A DNA stretch of 64,000 nt from Baylisascaris procyonis. Its lineage: Eukaryota > Nematoda > Chromadorea > Rhabditida > Ascarididae. This document shows positions 1-11,876 of this stretch, piece after piece. Numbering within the stretch: position 1 is the stretch's first letter; each line of letters starts with the position of its first letter. The position numbers and the translations under genes are program-made. The notes under the pieces are model-generated. The model saw only the letters and a program-made list of their open reading frames with translations. It ran no database searches and had not been told where the DNA came from. The stretch is taken from the NCBI GenBank assembly GCA_037389465.1, contig JAZARR010000146.1, positions 2,760,001 to 2,824,000 on the forward strand. Reading direction: 5' to 3'.

Positions 1-1646
1 TGTCGCAAGAAAAAAAAAATGCGCGTATCGCTAACGTTCCACGACGTGAACGCGTTTATAAGAGATTTCATTTTCACTGAGCAAAGAATGAGATCATGTG
101 TTCGGCGAATCTGCTCTAGCAATGTGACTTTTCTTAGTAATGTTGCTTACTTTGAAGCTTTAATCGTCGGATGGTTCCTCTTATCTCTAAACCTTTTGCA
201 AAATTTTCCTGTTTGCGCAACTATTGCCCTACAATTTTAGAGTTAGATAATCACTGACAAATATGTTAATTTTCATTAAGATTGTTTGGTGTGCACTCTA
301 TTTCACTTTGTAGTTTGTGTCGTGACCAACGTTGAAATATAAATTTGCTTCCTTAAGATGTCGGCAATGATGCAAACCAGTACAAGTTTATGCTCGACGG
401 GGAATCGACGAGGAGTTATGCGCCACTGAGTCGCGCTTGCTTAACCGTAAAAACGTTGAGTTGCGCCAATCGACCAGACACCTTAGAAGGCTCGCGTCGC
501 AGCGATATTCCGTTATTAACGCCCAATAGCATCAACACTATTTGTTGGCTTCGCTACTGAGGCCCCACTGCCTGTGAAAATGGTCGACGCGTTGAGCGCA
601 CTACTCCCGCCGTTAGCTGCTTCAGTCATCGCTACTCTTCAATTGCATACTAGTTATTGGAAATTGAATTGCGTTACTCTTTCAATTCGACATTCAATTA
701 TATTAGTTAGCACTCCGTTGGCGTGTTTACTTCTACATCCTTTAGACCACTTGGAAGGTAAATGCGAAAATTTTGTGCATATGAGTATTTCGCTCAGCAC
801 ATTGCTTAATTCACACGACTATCATCACGCTGGATGCAGACGTCATGCGAGCTAGTTTAATTCGTGATCAAGTGGGCTTAAATGATGCCGTATAGGAAAT
901 TACCTAGCAAACTTTTCTCAACAATCGGTTGAAACCTATGAGCATGAAATTTTTAGAACTAAAACTGTGAACGTCACTTGAATCTCACAACCTATCAAAT
1001 ACCTGACTAACAACTCTTCGTTCAAATAATCCCCGAGTTTGCAAAATTTAGTACCTAATATTCAAGTGAGGCTGTCAATACAATGGTCTCTCAGAGGTAT
1101 TTCGCTTGCGCTGAACAGTGAAAGCGATCAAGATTTTCGCAACACTCGTAATTTCAGTGTGAGATAGTATATGCGAGCGAAAGAAAAAAAAAACATTGTT
1201 CTTACGAGACGATGACATTGCTTTCACATAGGCAATATCGTTGCGAAAGATGACAAAGATTATTTGAGATGAAAGCCAATAAGTGGCCACCAAGGACACC
1301 AGCAAAACACGTTAAATTTAGCCGAAATTAAATCCTCAATAGCGAAGCGCTCTTCAGCTAGGATATTTCTCTAGGGTACCCATTTGTATTGCCTTCGATC
1401 CTCTCACTTTTTGCTTCATACACTTGCTTAGAGTGTGTCTATTCGATTACCGTGCTATTTCGTATCACTCCAAACCGGAAATAAGTTGACTACTCATGAA
1501 GCCATAATATTCCTCTCAGATATTATCATGTAATTGTGTTGTCCGTTATATGTTGATATGCACAATCACGTTATGCTTCAAAACTATATAATTTTGGTTT
1601 CTAGAACATTTCTCTATCTAAACGCATAGCTTCAGAAATTGCAAGT
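1..1646. other. Non-coding stretch
   Basis: Contains short unrelated frames only. About 380-620 is richer in GC and CpG than its surroundings and could be a regulatory segment, but no specific motif is seen. Confidence 0.4.
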
Positions 1647-2207
1647 TTATTTCTCAGCATGACTAAAATTCACTGAATGATATGAATATTTATTGTAACA
1701 AAAAACGTTTCGAAATATCTTTGCGAGTAGGAAGGCAATTATTGCCGCCTGTGGGTAAACGATTTCAAGCACCGACAGCATAACGTCGTTGAGATAGAGT
1801 GTCTTAGAAATCGCTCTTTTCCGCTTGCACGAACTCTCAAAAATTAGCCAACCGTAAACGAAATTTCCATTCGCTCGACTTTCTTGTCGGTTTTCGTCCT
1901 TGTTGAACAGCATTTTATCGTGGAACGCATGCTGCAATACTGTGGCCGTGTCGGTACCGTATTCTTGCACGATTGCCCGCTGACTGTACGAGCTAGCAGC
2001 GCATACCGAATAGGCAACCAATAGCGCTCGGAGCGTCGAGTGCCGCCGATCTGTCATGTATGCTGCCTCGTGTTTGCGTACCTGAAGTCGTTTGATTTTC
2101 CTATAGATTTCCTTCCAGTCAATCATCAACCGCACATCTCTGCGTCTAAAATCTTCGCAACATGATATGGCAATGCCTATGAAAGGATTCCTGCGGCTGT
2201 CTTGCAT
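1647..2207 (-). CDS. Uncharacterised 186-codon ORF
   Basis: The longest ATG-to-stop frame in the left half. Codon choice looks coding, with varied third positions, and the product is basic: MIDWKEIYRKIKRLQVRKHE, then TLRALLVAYSVCAASSYSQR and LSVLEIVYPQAAIIAFLLAK (a moderately hydrophobic stretch). A possible internal donor (CAG|GTACGC) means it could be one or two exons of a spliced gene. No family recognised. Confidence 0.35.
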   Translation of the reverse strand: MQDSRRNPFIGIAISCCEDFRRRDVRLMIDWKEIYRKIKRLQVRKHEAAYMTDRRHSTLRALLVAYSVCAASSYSQRAIVQEYGTDTATVLQHAFHDKMLFNKDENRQESRANGNFVYGWLIFESSCKRKRAISKTLYLNDVMLSVLEIVYPQAAIIAFLLAKIFRNVFCYNKYSYHSVNFSHAEK

Positions 2208-2687
2208 TAACCATTAACGTAATGAGTTTGCTGAATCCATATGACGGAATTCGATGAGAAAATTCTTAATTTAAAAGAATAAACGGAATAAAATTCGTCG
2301 ACAGAGGCTGAAATTCTGTTGTAGATGATACTTGATTAGGAATAATGAAGTTGATTGCATTAGGAATGCAATAAAAGTCTGCAATTTTCCCTCAGTCAAA
2401 CGTGTATAGAATGAGATCGTCACATGCACCATGCACCCTCTGCCATCTATCTCTCGAGTAGATCAGCAATATCCGCAACTAATCCAAATAAATATCCCTA
2501 GATGACAAAAGATGCATGTTGAATCTTCGTTGCTCGCACAACGAACCGAAAAGGCTTCTCATTTCTGCGTGAATGAGGAAACCTGTTGGTTGAGGCTAAT
2601 TCGCTCGATCATGAACCTTTCAACTGTGTGGAAGCATGGTCAGTATATAATCAGGGCGCCAAAAATCTGCGATGAAAACTTTTACGA

Positions 2688-2717
2688 GTACTTCTGAATT
2701 CCGTACTTCTGAATTCC
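2688..2717. repeat. Exact 15-bp tandem duplication
   Basis: GTACTTCTGAATTCC is present twice head to tail with no spacer. Confidence 0.95.
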
Positions 2718-5146
2718 AACAGATCAGCGAAATTATGCATCAAAAATTATCGACGAAGAAAACTACTTCCTGAGAAAGAAATCTAACTGTTTCCTGTGCA
2801 AGAAATCTATGTTCTAATCGGTAGGTTCGCAAGCGAATGTAATCGATTTTTTACGTCAATCCAGATGGTTTTTGTACACCAACAAAGCACTCGCTGCAGT
2901 GAGAAATAATTTTTTGTGCATCTATGTGAGTGCAATAGTGCTGTTTTGTTGTGAATGATCGATTAATGAGTCCAGTACAATGAAAGTGATATGGCAGCTG
3001 CGAGATAAAAATTCTTCACTTATTTCGAATAACATTCTTGATAGGCTGCACACCTCAGGCAGGTCAGCGTCATGGACTAAGAAGGAACAGGCTCGCAGAT
3101 TTTTGAGGCAAGCATGGATGAATGAGTCTATATTTGTCCAAGAATATACAGGCTTTCCAATTTGTCGCAAAATGCAAAGTTATAAGCTCCGATTAATCTT
3201 AAAAGTTCAAAGTTACGATAGTCGCTTGCACATTTGCTTGTCAGCGGATTTCCATAACCATCCGCTCAGAGCCACTCACCTTATTGACTTCTGATGATCT
3301 TAGGTGAATTGTGATTGTATGTAGAGTATTCTTGTCAGATCGGAATAGAGGGCAAAGATGACTGAGGACCCAAAAGTTGCCAAAACACTGGAAAAATTGG
3401 TACAAGTAAATTCGAAGGAGCGCTGGGCTCGAATTTTAAAATTTTCTCCCAATTGAAATTAAGGTGGTCCCCTCATCCGAAACATACGCCCACAGGGAAT
3501 TTTTTGCCTAATTCGAACTTAACGTTTTAGAAACTTGCGCCGTAATAATCTTTTTTGTTCAGGAGCCACTACTAAGTTCTTGGTGAATTCGCTCATCTAT
3601 AGTAAATTAGTGCCGAAAATTCGGATAGCTGAGCACTATGGATTCCGAGATCCATAAATATGCATATCCTTTTTAATCAGAAGTTTTCCAAGAAAATGCA
3701 CGAAAGTTGCGGCCTTGCTTTTCACAAGTACTCTGACGTAATTTTACAAAGACCATGTAAGCCTGCCTTATTTAGTAACAAGTAAAAGCACCATCCACTT
3801 ATAAAATTCGAATCTGTTACTCTGTTTTATTGGCAGGTTCTCTAACGAAATGAGCTGCCACGAACACTTATAAATGAAGCCTGTGGCAAAAGAAGTCCAG
3901 CGAAAGTGCTTGTGATGGCGTCACTCACGAACGGAAGACGGAAGGTTTCTGGTTCATATTCTACTTGCAAGTGGCACTTTCACTCATCACTAAACAGTGG
4001 CTACCATAGACATATTGGCCAGGATAAAGTTTCATTTGTGGAACGCCAGCCATGAGTGACCCTCTGAGCTGTTGGCACAGAACCGACATTTAACGGCCTC
4101 CTTCATTGATTTCGGGTGTTTAGTTGCGCACTCTTCAAAGAGGCCAGAGCTTACAAATTTGAGTTTGTTTGAAGCTGCACTAGGTTTGCATAAGAGCAAA
4201 AGTTTTATGTGCTGGCTTCAATGAGGAGAAAAAGAACCAGCGCAATGTGCACAGAAATTGAGCGCTATTTTATGATGACTGACTGATGGCATTGCTTCAC
4301 TTTACAGTCATTGCTTAAATAATAATGAAATGTTGAAAGCTCATCATTCTTTTGTCAATTATCAGAAATGTGTCATTTCTGAAGTGAAGCTTTCTAAACT
4401 CGCCTTGTCTTTTACCACGGAAGTTCCTGAACAATGATTTTCTGCAAGGGAATATTTCAATGTCAGATAAAAAAAGAAAGCCAGTGGATATGATGATATG
4501 ATGTGCTGAGTTGAGAAGCTATTTCTGGAATGGTTACATCACAAGCTAGAGATGAATAAAGAGACAGCTTTAGAGCGCCAAGCAAACAGAATACGACTCG
4601 AAATACGACTCGAGTTAAGCGTAATGCGCTCTCGCAAGAAGCACATTAAATGGGAATGGAACCAATAAAAGAAATATGGACTTTCTTTTAAAAGTATTTC
4701 TGAGGGTTTTAAAACGTCAGCAGCCTTGGGTCTGACGCTTCCTGCCAATGAATTGACTAATGCGAAAACTGCTTTTATTCAGTGATACTTTGCTCTACTA
4801 TAATGTGCAGCAGTGATGATGATGAAAGATGATTTGATAACTTTCGCACAATATGTGCACAAAGTCTTCGAAACTAATAAATAAACAGTGATTTTGGACC
4901 TTGCAATGAGAATGGAGCCTAGGAAGTGAATAATACAACATCGTGGTCGATTCACTTGGGTCTTTAATGAAAAAAGAAGCGCCGGCGAATGCGGAAAATC
5001 TTTGAGACGCTCAAGGCGTGCTATCCAAACTACTGGGGAAAACCCATCAAAATAGACTAGCTACGTTACGCATTTGCAGAATCATGCGCAACGGTTAAAT
5101 ATATTTATATAAGTGATTGTTGGTTGATGCCTGCTCCACCCCACCG

Positions 5147-5160
5147 CCCCCCCCCCCCCC
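5147..5160. repeat. Poly-C tract
   Basis: Fourteen consecutive C within a longer C-rich stretch (about 5131-5180). A likely hotspot for sequencing error and length variation. Confidence 0.95.
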
Positions 5161-7494
5161 ACACCTCCTCTTCCCCCCACAATTGCTCTCATCTCCGTTC
5201 GGTTTTCCTACTTTTTACCGTATTTTTTGAAATATATTTTGACAAATCATAATTTGCTTTCTTTAGTGAAAATCATTCGTCGCTGCTTTCCGAATGAAAT
5301 CCATTCATCAATACTATCAGAATTATTCGGCTCAAAAATCGCTCTTTTCCTTCAAATTTCAGCTCACACCTCGATGATGTTGTTGAATAGCGCGTCTTGA
5401 ACTAATTCAAGCAAATAACACACGTTTCAACGTTACGGGCACGCCAAAGCAGCGAAGCGCAGATTTAACTACAACAGTAGGCCAACAGAGAAGGCGAAGC
5501 GCTGGAAATGTGAACATATAAGACGCATATTCTAAGGTGCCTTAACGTGGAGAAGAAGGGATAACAAGAAGAACGCTGAAGTAATGCTTAATGGTAAGAT
5601 CTGAGCCCCTTTAAAATGTTTCCAGACAAGGCACGATATCATTTATGCGATTACAGAATCAAAATAAGAAGTGGACTCAAAAATTCGGTGCAATGGACAG
5701 ACGAAAATAATGTTTAAAAAAACACTAAGCATGTTGCCATTCTGAAGGATGGCGATGAGCATGAGGAGCATCTCGTGAAGTATGAGTAGTTGAAGTTGAA
5801 GGTAGCGATGCTGAACATATTGCATGCACTGGATCCAGTACCAAAAGAGGCGGCGCACACGCATAGTAGCTAGGACGATGCGCAGTGTTGAAGAGGAATG
5901 CATGGTGCGCAGCCGGCGTTGTGCATACGCGCAGACGGCATCGTTGCTATGACGATAGAGTTATCGAGTGACTGGTGCGGGTTATATACTAGCCAACTTA
6001 TTAGACTCGTATTATACGACGAGTGGTCACGTTTTTCATGCACATAGAATGACGACCTCCGTGATGGGATTGTAGCGCCATTTCATTGTGACTCTTATCT
6101 GCAATTTCTGATGTCACCTCATGTCTACTTACAATTTTTGCTGCAAACAAATTGTGCATTTTATTCGTTATCAACATATTTCATTGGCTATTATTGTAGT
6201 ACGGGTTATTCAGTGCGATTTAGAGTACATGGGATCTCAATACTTGTGATCCGATGCTGCAGTGGCGTCGTGCACGCTGGTCATACCAATTCACGCTAAC
6301 AAAATGAGCACTGCTTGTTCAAACCACTCTGCCGTTTATCTCAAATGTTTTTCGTTGTTATATGCGCTTAAATCGGTCAATACCATGTCGTTTTCCACCC
6401 AATTCATCCATTTAGAAAGGTCATTGGATTTAAGTAGGATACAAGTTGAACTTTTTTTTTCATTGTGGTAGCATTCTGGCGGACAAATAGCTTAGTAAAG
6501 TTCCCCTAATATCAATGTTGCTCACGCAAAACGAAAACGTTTTACGCTTATCGATGTGGAAGTGCGATGCTGACGCAGCACCGTCAAATGAGCACTGCAT
6601 AAAGAAGCACATGAAAGAGCTTTTGTTGGAGTGTGCAGCTTCTAAGCTCACGATTTTGCCGAACTACGCCAAAATGTGCGCTAAATGCGACTCATATTAT
6701 GCGCTCGTTCAGCGCTTTCTCGATGATCCAGCGCGGCGCTGCCTATATCTTTGTGTTGGTTGCGAACTTTGAATTAGTGTGACTGAATTTTATCCTCAAA
6801 GGATGTCACCGATTTGAGTTGAAAGTGCTTATTTGATGAGTTTATTACTAGCGCTGCTCAAGTGACGTCGAAAATTGTCTCGTTGACGTGCAGCGCTTCT
6901 AGAGTAGCTATGATGTTGAATTAAGTTCGTTCAGCTTGTGGCCACAAGATTCCGCTTTCAATAAATCCAACTTGGAATGAACCTCACAATGAAAGAAGTG
7001 ACGTAATTTTTATTAGTTTCGCAATAGAACTTATCAGTATGGAGACCATTGTTTCGAACATTTTTTTTGCGCTTGCCAATATATGCCAGGGGTGCGCGAG
7101 TGGTAATCTTGACAAGTGTACGTTATTAGAAAGCGACTGAGATGAACGTAAAAGACAGCTGTCTTGAGATAAGCTCGTTGTTTTGTCGTGACAGCAATTG
7201 TGCACAGACGCTACTATCGGCATATGCCGTTCGTGGTGTGAATTGAAATTCACCCAAGCAATATTTTGAAGTAATGGATGTATCCAGTAACGAGCTCGTA
7301 CTTCACGAATCACGCCTCTTTAATGAATGCGTCTAGTAGCACGCTCGGCTCACATATTCTCGACCATCCCCCGCCGACAACGCACTTCTTGCGCAGCAGC
7401 GGTCATATTAAGTTTCACAGTTTCATCGATTTGGTGCAGCGTAGACCTGCTTTCCATACGACGTTCTCGTCGACTTCCCGAGTCGACCTGTGTG

Positions 7495-7496
<2 letters not shown>

Positions 7497-7525
<29 letters not shown>

Positions 7526-7660
7526 TCGTATGTGTTTTTTGTGCTTGCGAGCGTGCGTATGCGTGTCTGTGCGCGTGTGTGCACACGTTTGCACGTTCAT
7601 TTGCGTGTTTGTGAGCGTCTGTGTGTATGTGCGTGTACGTCTGTGTGTACACGTATGCGT
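7497..7660. repeat. GT microsatellite passing into degenerate GT-rich DNA
   Basis: Pure TG repeats at 7497-7525, then TG-rich sequence broken by CG/TA to about 7660. This creates spurious long frames rich in Val-Cys (plus) and Thr-His (minus). A 7-bp inverted repeat (GTCGACT ... AGTCGAC) lies just before it. Confidence 0.95.
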
Positions 7661-10600
7661 TTGTGTTGTCTTTCGCAGCTGTTCGTTTGCAAGGTTGCCA
7701 AGAGCGCCTTTTAATAAGGCAGCAGCCACTGAAGCGAAAAAGAACTAAAATTTGAAAACATCCTGTTTGTATTCTCCTATCACCGTGGACTACCAGTACT
7801 CACTGTGTTGTACCGCTGCGACACGTGTTCATGAATCTTGCGCAATGACGGTAGTCACATGTTGTACATTACTTCTTCATTTTAGTGCCGGTAATCTGGA
7901 GTACTCCGAGGCAATCGAGTACGGCAACGGCTTGGGCAGCCAGCTATTTCTTTCATCCCCCGAGCGTCTCTTAATACTTTTAAGTAACTCATCCGATGTA
8001 TGCAATTCATAGACAGTTTTAGCTCATTCCACGCTAGCACCGATTTTTACTTATTGGTCCGCTGCAAGTATAATTAAATGAAATTTTAGTTATCAATAAG
8101 ATATTGTTATGAAATTTTGGTAACATGTGCACAGCCGCTAGAAGTGCATCGCTAGTGTTCGTACAACTTCAGAAAGAGTTGTGAACACATTTTGAAAGGA
8201 ATCGAGAATTTGCCTCTTATAATAGTTTTGCTTTGGAATTATCTCAAATTTGTACACTTATATTAAGAAACAAGAACGATTTAACATGGTTTTTCCTTGA
8301 TGTTCTTTTTCAGAGGAACGTTTATTTAAATGGCTCTATGGCACGTTTCTAGCAGTTGAGGGTAGTTTATGCTTGCGTCATACTTTCATGATTTCCGATT
8401 TGTAAATGTCACCTAATTGTTTCCTAGTAAAGTAAGTTTCGATGCAATCATTTCTGGGCAGAAAATTGTGCTCGACTGCTGCGTGTTTGTTCCATAAGGC
8501 GATTTGTCCCTAGCGGGCTATTCACTATTTGCGCTGCTTATTCGCTTTAGCTCGCCGCCACATTTAATAGTGTATTTTACAATTAAATTTTGCTAATACG
8601 CGAATGCCTGGAAATAAACGAGAAACCGAAAGTTGATATGTATGAGGAAGCTATCGCTATCGTTTACGACTTAAATGATGACTTATTTTGATCAACTGTT
8701 ATTATTAGTCATCAACTTTGAAAGCTATGAAGGTGGCATAATTCTTAATGACTTGGTGGTGAATATTTCAATAATGAGACTTTAGCAGACATCATCACAT
8801 TCTCTATGTGTTACCAATTTAATTAACTTGGCTGAGTTTATTTAATCAATGCTGTTTTCAATGTTTATTTAATCAACGTGTTTTTATTTATATGTAATTT
8901 ATAAAAATTCTAACGCATTCATCAGCTAAAATCTAATCTGCCTCTGCTGTTTCATCATAGACTCCTTGACCCTATTTGCTTTGCTATGTCTACGCCGTCT
9001 CCTCAACCCAAATTTGTATTTCTCTTTGTTCAAGCAAGTTTATTTTTTTTAGACGTTTACCTTTCTCATGAAGTGACTTAAGATGAAATTGGTATAGTCT
9101 ATATTATAGTATCCAACTTCAATTTTCATTCTATGCACTCCATTTTCGATGCTGACTGAAATGCTTAAACTGCAAAGCGCTCAATTGCTGTCCTTAGTCA
9201 TTTGGTTGACAAGAACCATTCCGAATGGCATCGTTGTGCGCAGTGAAGTATAAAATTTCCTAGCTTTACCTTTATTTATAGTTGTTCTTTGCTGTTTCTT
9301 GATCACAGATAACCGTGCAGTTTTCGCTTTTGTGAGTTACTTTTTTATATTGTTGATTTACTGCTTTTGTTCCTACTTTCTATTTTTTCTTTTTCTTGCC
9401 CTTCGAAATCTGAAACTTTGTAGAAGAAAATGTCTTAGTGGGAAAATTTTACTCCCTTCTAAGATAGTTTTCCTCCAGGAGTTCTTATTTTACGAAATGT
9501 GCACCTCTGACGTGAATATTTCTTTTGCTGTGAGTAATCAGCTTTTTGGTTGTTTATCAAATTTCTTGCACAAATTCAGCTAGCTTACCTTATTGGATTG
9601 GTTACTGTTTCATTATGATTGACACTAGGTGAGTTCAAAGTGCATGCGCTTGCGGAATAGCAAAGCCTGCATAGCAAATGAGATCAGTGGCATAGAGCTA
9701 ACGATAAGATGCCTTCAAGCGAAAATGCCAATACTCTTGAAAAATTGATAGCAAAATGGAGGATGACAAGCACTTTTCCAGATTAACGTTGCTTCCTCAA
9801 CGCTTTTCCTTAGGCATTCCTATTCTCGTTTGTCATCGTCAAATGCAACGCCTCAAATTTCATTTGCCTACACTGTTCAATGAATTATGCAGTCCTCTCT
9901 TTTTCATATAGTTGTGCCATTCAATCACTGACTGAAATAAATTGCGATTCTCAACAAAATTTTTCATACATACTAATTGCATGACAAAATAGTTCATGTG
10001 GATGTGTAGCTGCACAATTTTGCACTACTGTTAATGTCATCTTCGTTGGTTTGACATCGGCCCTTATTGCCGTATTGGATTGAGCGTTTTGTTTAACTCA
10101 TCGCTTTGCAATTAAAGTGTTCAAATTTACATGTTTTTTTTTTGTATGAAAAAAAAACGTATTCACTAGGCTTTATCTCCCTAAGTGTTCACATTGTCCA
10201 ACTCAAGCTCTTCTGCATCGATTGGAACTAAATTTATAATAGATGCACTGATTTCCATTCTATGCGCGGATTTCGACAATCTCCTCCCCTCCTTCCCCTC
10301 CTCCCTCCCACCTCAGTATTTTATGTCCCCGTCAATTTTTCTTCTTATTGATGCTGCAAAGTTGAAATCACCACAAAGGCGACAACTTATTTTGCAGAAA
10401 GACTGCAAAAAAATTTTTATATCTTGTCACTCTTATCATGAACACACAATAACCATGAAAACTGGCTTCCTGGGCTAGGTAATCATATATTTCATCAACG
10501 AATTCTTTCCCATCTTTCTGCCTTTTTTCCACGTAGATTACTCCATATTTTCGCACGCTGTTCAATGGTACCTTCATTAGCAAATAGAGAGTTTAAAGGA

Positions 10601-11792
10601 ACGTAATCTAAAGGAGCGTGGTTGAATCTGTGAAGATGACGTGGGAGCAGGAGATTATTATTGTTGAAGAATTATGTCTGGGATTGCTGAGTGACTCATT
10701 TTTGGGTTTTCGTGGTTGTCAAATACTGAGGCGACTAAGCGACGGCATTGTGAGCCTACTCGCTACTCCGCCAATTAATTCGACGGATGATGGATAGTAA
10801 AAATCATGCATATTCACCTTGCTTATTTGAAATTGTCGCGAGGCGCGGCTGGTTAGCTGATGCGCTCACAACGATCGTCGACTCATTTCCGTGTTAGTTC
10901 ATCGTGTCTCCACAACTTATGATTCTATGCAAGCCTCTTATAGAACAAAATTCCTCTTATGTCGTACGCTGAGTCACATTTGGTTTACATGACGTCCGAC
11001 TTTGTAATTTAGTATTATCCTTCTGAGTCAGCTGAAAGCATGATCGTACTGGAACAAAAGCCACCTGGACGTGTTGCATGCTTCATGTGACATGTCCTGT
11101 ATACATTTTACACTTTTGTTCCATTGTTTTTTCACATTACAAATTGTTCAGCACATTTTGTTGACTACTGTTTATAAGAGTTGTAGGAAACCAATTTGTA
11201 ATGTTGATCGTTTCGTTCATCGAGCAGCTGAGAACACTATGAGATCACGAAGCAAATTTTTTTTTCATAAATTCATTTTCTGACATAAACGGTAATACTT
11301 TCAAATTGTTTTGCATTTTTCGTACTAACACATTCCAATATTTATGTACAATGAGAAACATGTCAATATTCGATACTGATTCAATGTTTTCCTATACGTC
11401 TTGGCGATCTCAGGTACTCAATCTGATGAAGGACTTTCATTGGGGACCTTCTAAGCAAAAAGAAATTCTATCAGCTCACTAATTATGTTAAGCGTTTTGT
11501 TTATAGAACAAATCTACTACTGAATAGGAATTCCCACTTATGAGTTTACTGACATAGAGAGGAGAGTTTTCATATCTATAGAAATGACCAGTAAATTAAG
11601 CGCTAATAAAATAAAAGCAATGTTGTAGATATTCAGCAGAGATTTCAATGATAATTATTAGGTTTGACGGAGTACAATTAATATTAACTAGGCATTGGGC
11701 TATAAGAGCGCATTCGGCAATCCATATGTAGTCGTAGCGAACATCATCGCTATATGTTGTGTAGTAATGCCTCAAGCATTTATCGGGCGTGC
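7661..11792. other. Gene-poor AT-rich stretch
   Basis: No supported gene. Notable items are duplicated TTTATTTAATCAA at about 8837 and 8866, a T-run/A-run hairpin at about 10130-10160, and a polypyrimidine block at 10281-10312 (CTCCTCCCCTCC...) that would be G-rich on the minus strand. Confidence 0.4.
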
Positions 11793-11817
11793 GCGCACAC
11801 ACACATACACACACACG

Positions 11818-11874
<57 letters not shown>
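11793..11874. repeat. AC dinucleotide microsatellite
   Basis: Interrupted AC/GC repeats, then pure AC from about 11822 to 11874. Translates to Thr-His or Val-Cys runs. Confidence 0.97.

Positions 11875-11876
<2 letters not shown>

Larger units (their letters stand above)
2208..7488. other. Gene-poor stretch
   Basis: No supported gene. 2922-3294 is open on both strands for 80-104 codons without a domain. 3880-4750 shows fragmentary protein-like text broken by stops and may be a decayed element. It also contains a 15-bp tandem duplication and a poly-C tract, listed separately. Confidence 0.4.

Noticed and set aside
3880..4750. Fragmentary protein-like text suggesting a decayed transposase
   Set aside because: Too many stops and no catalytic motif or terminal inverted repeats found.
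7278..7748. Long open frames rich in Val-Cys or Thr-His on both strands
   Set aside because: They are translations of the GT microsatellite and its degenerate flank, not genes.
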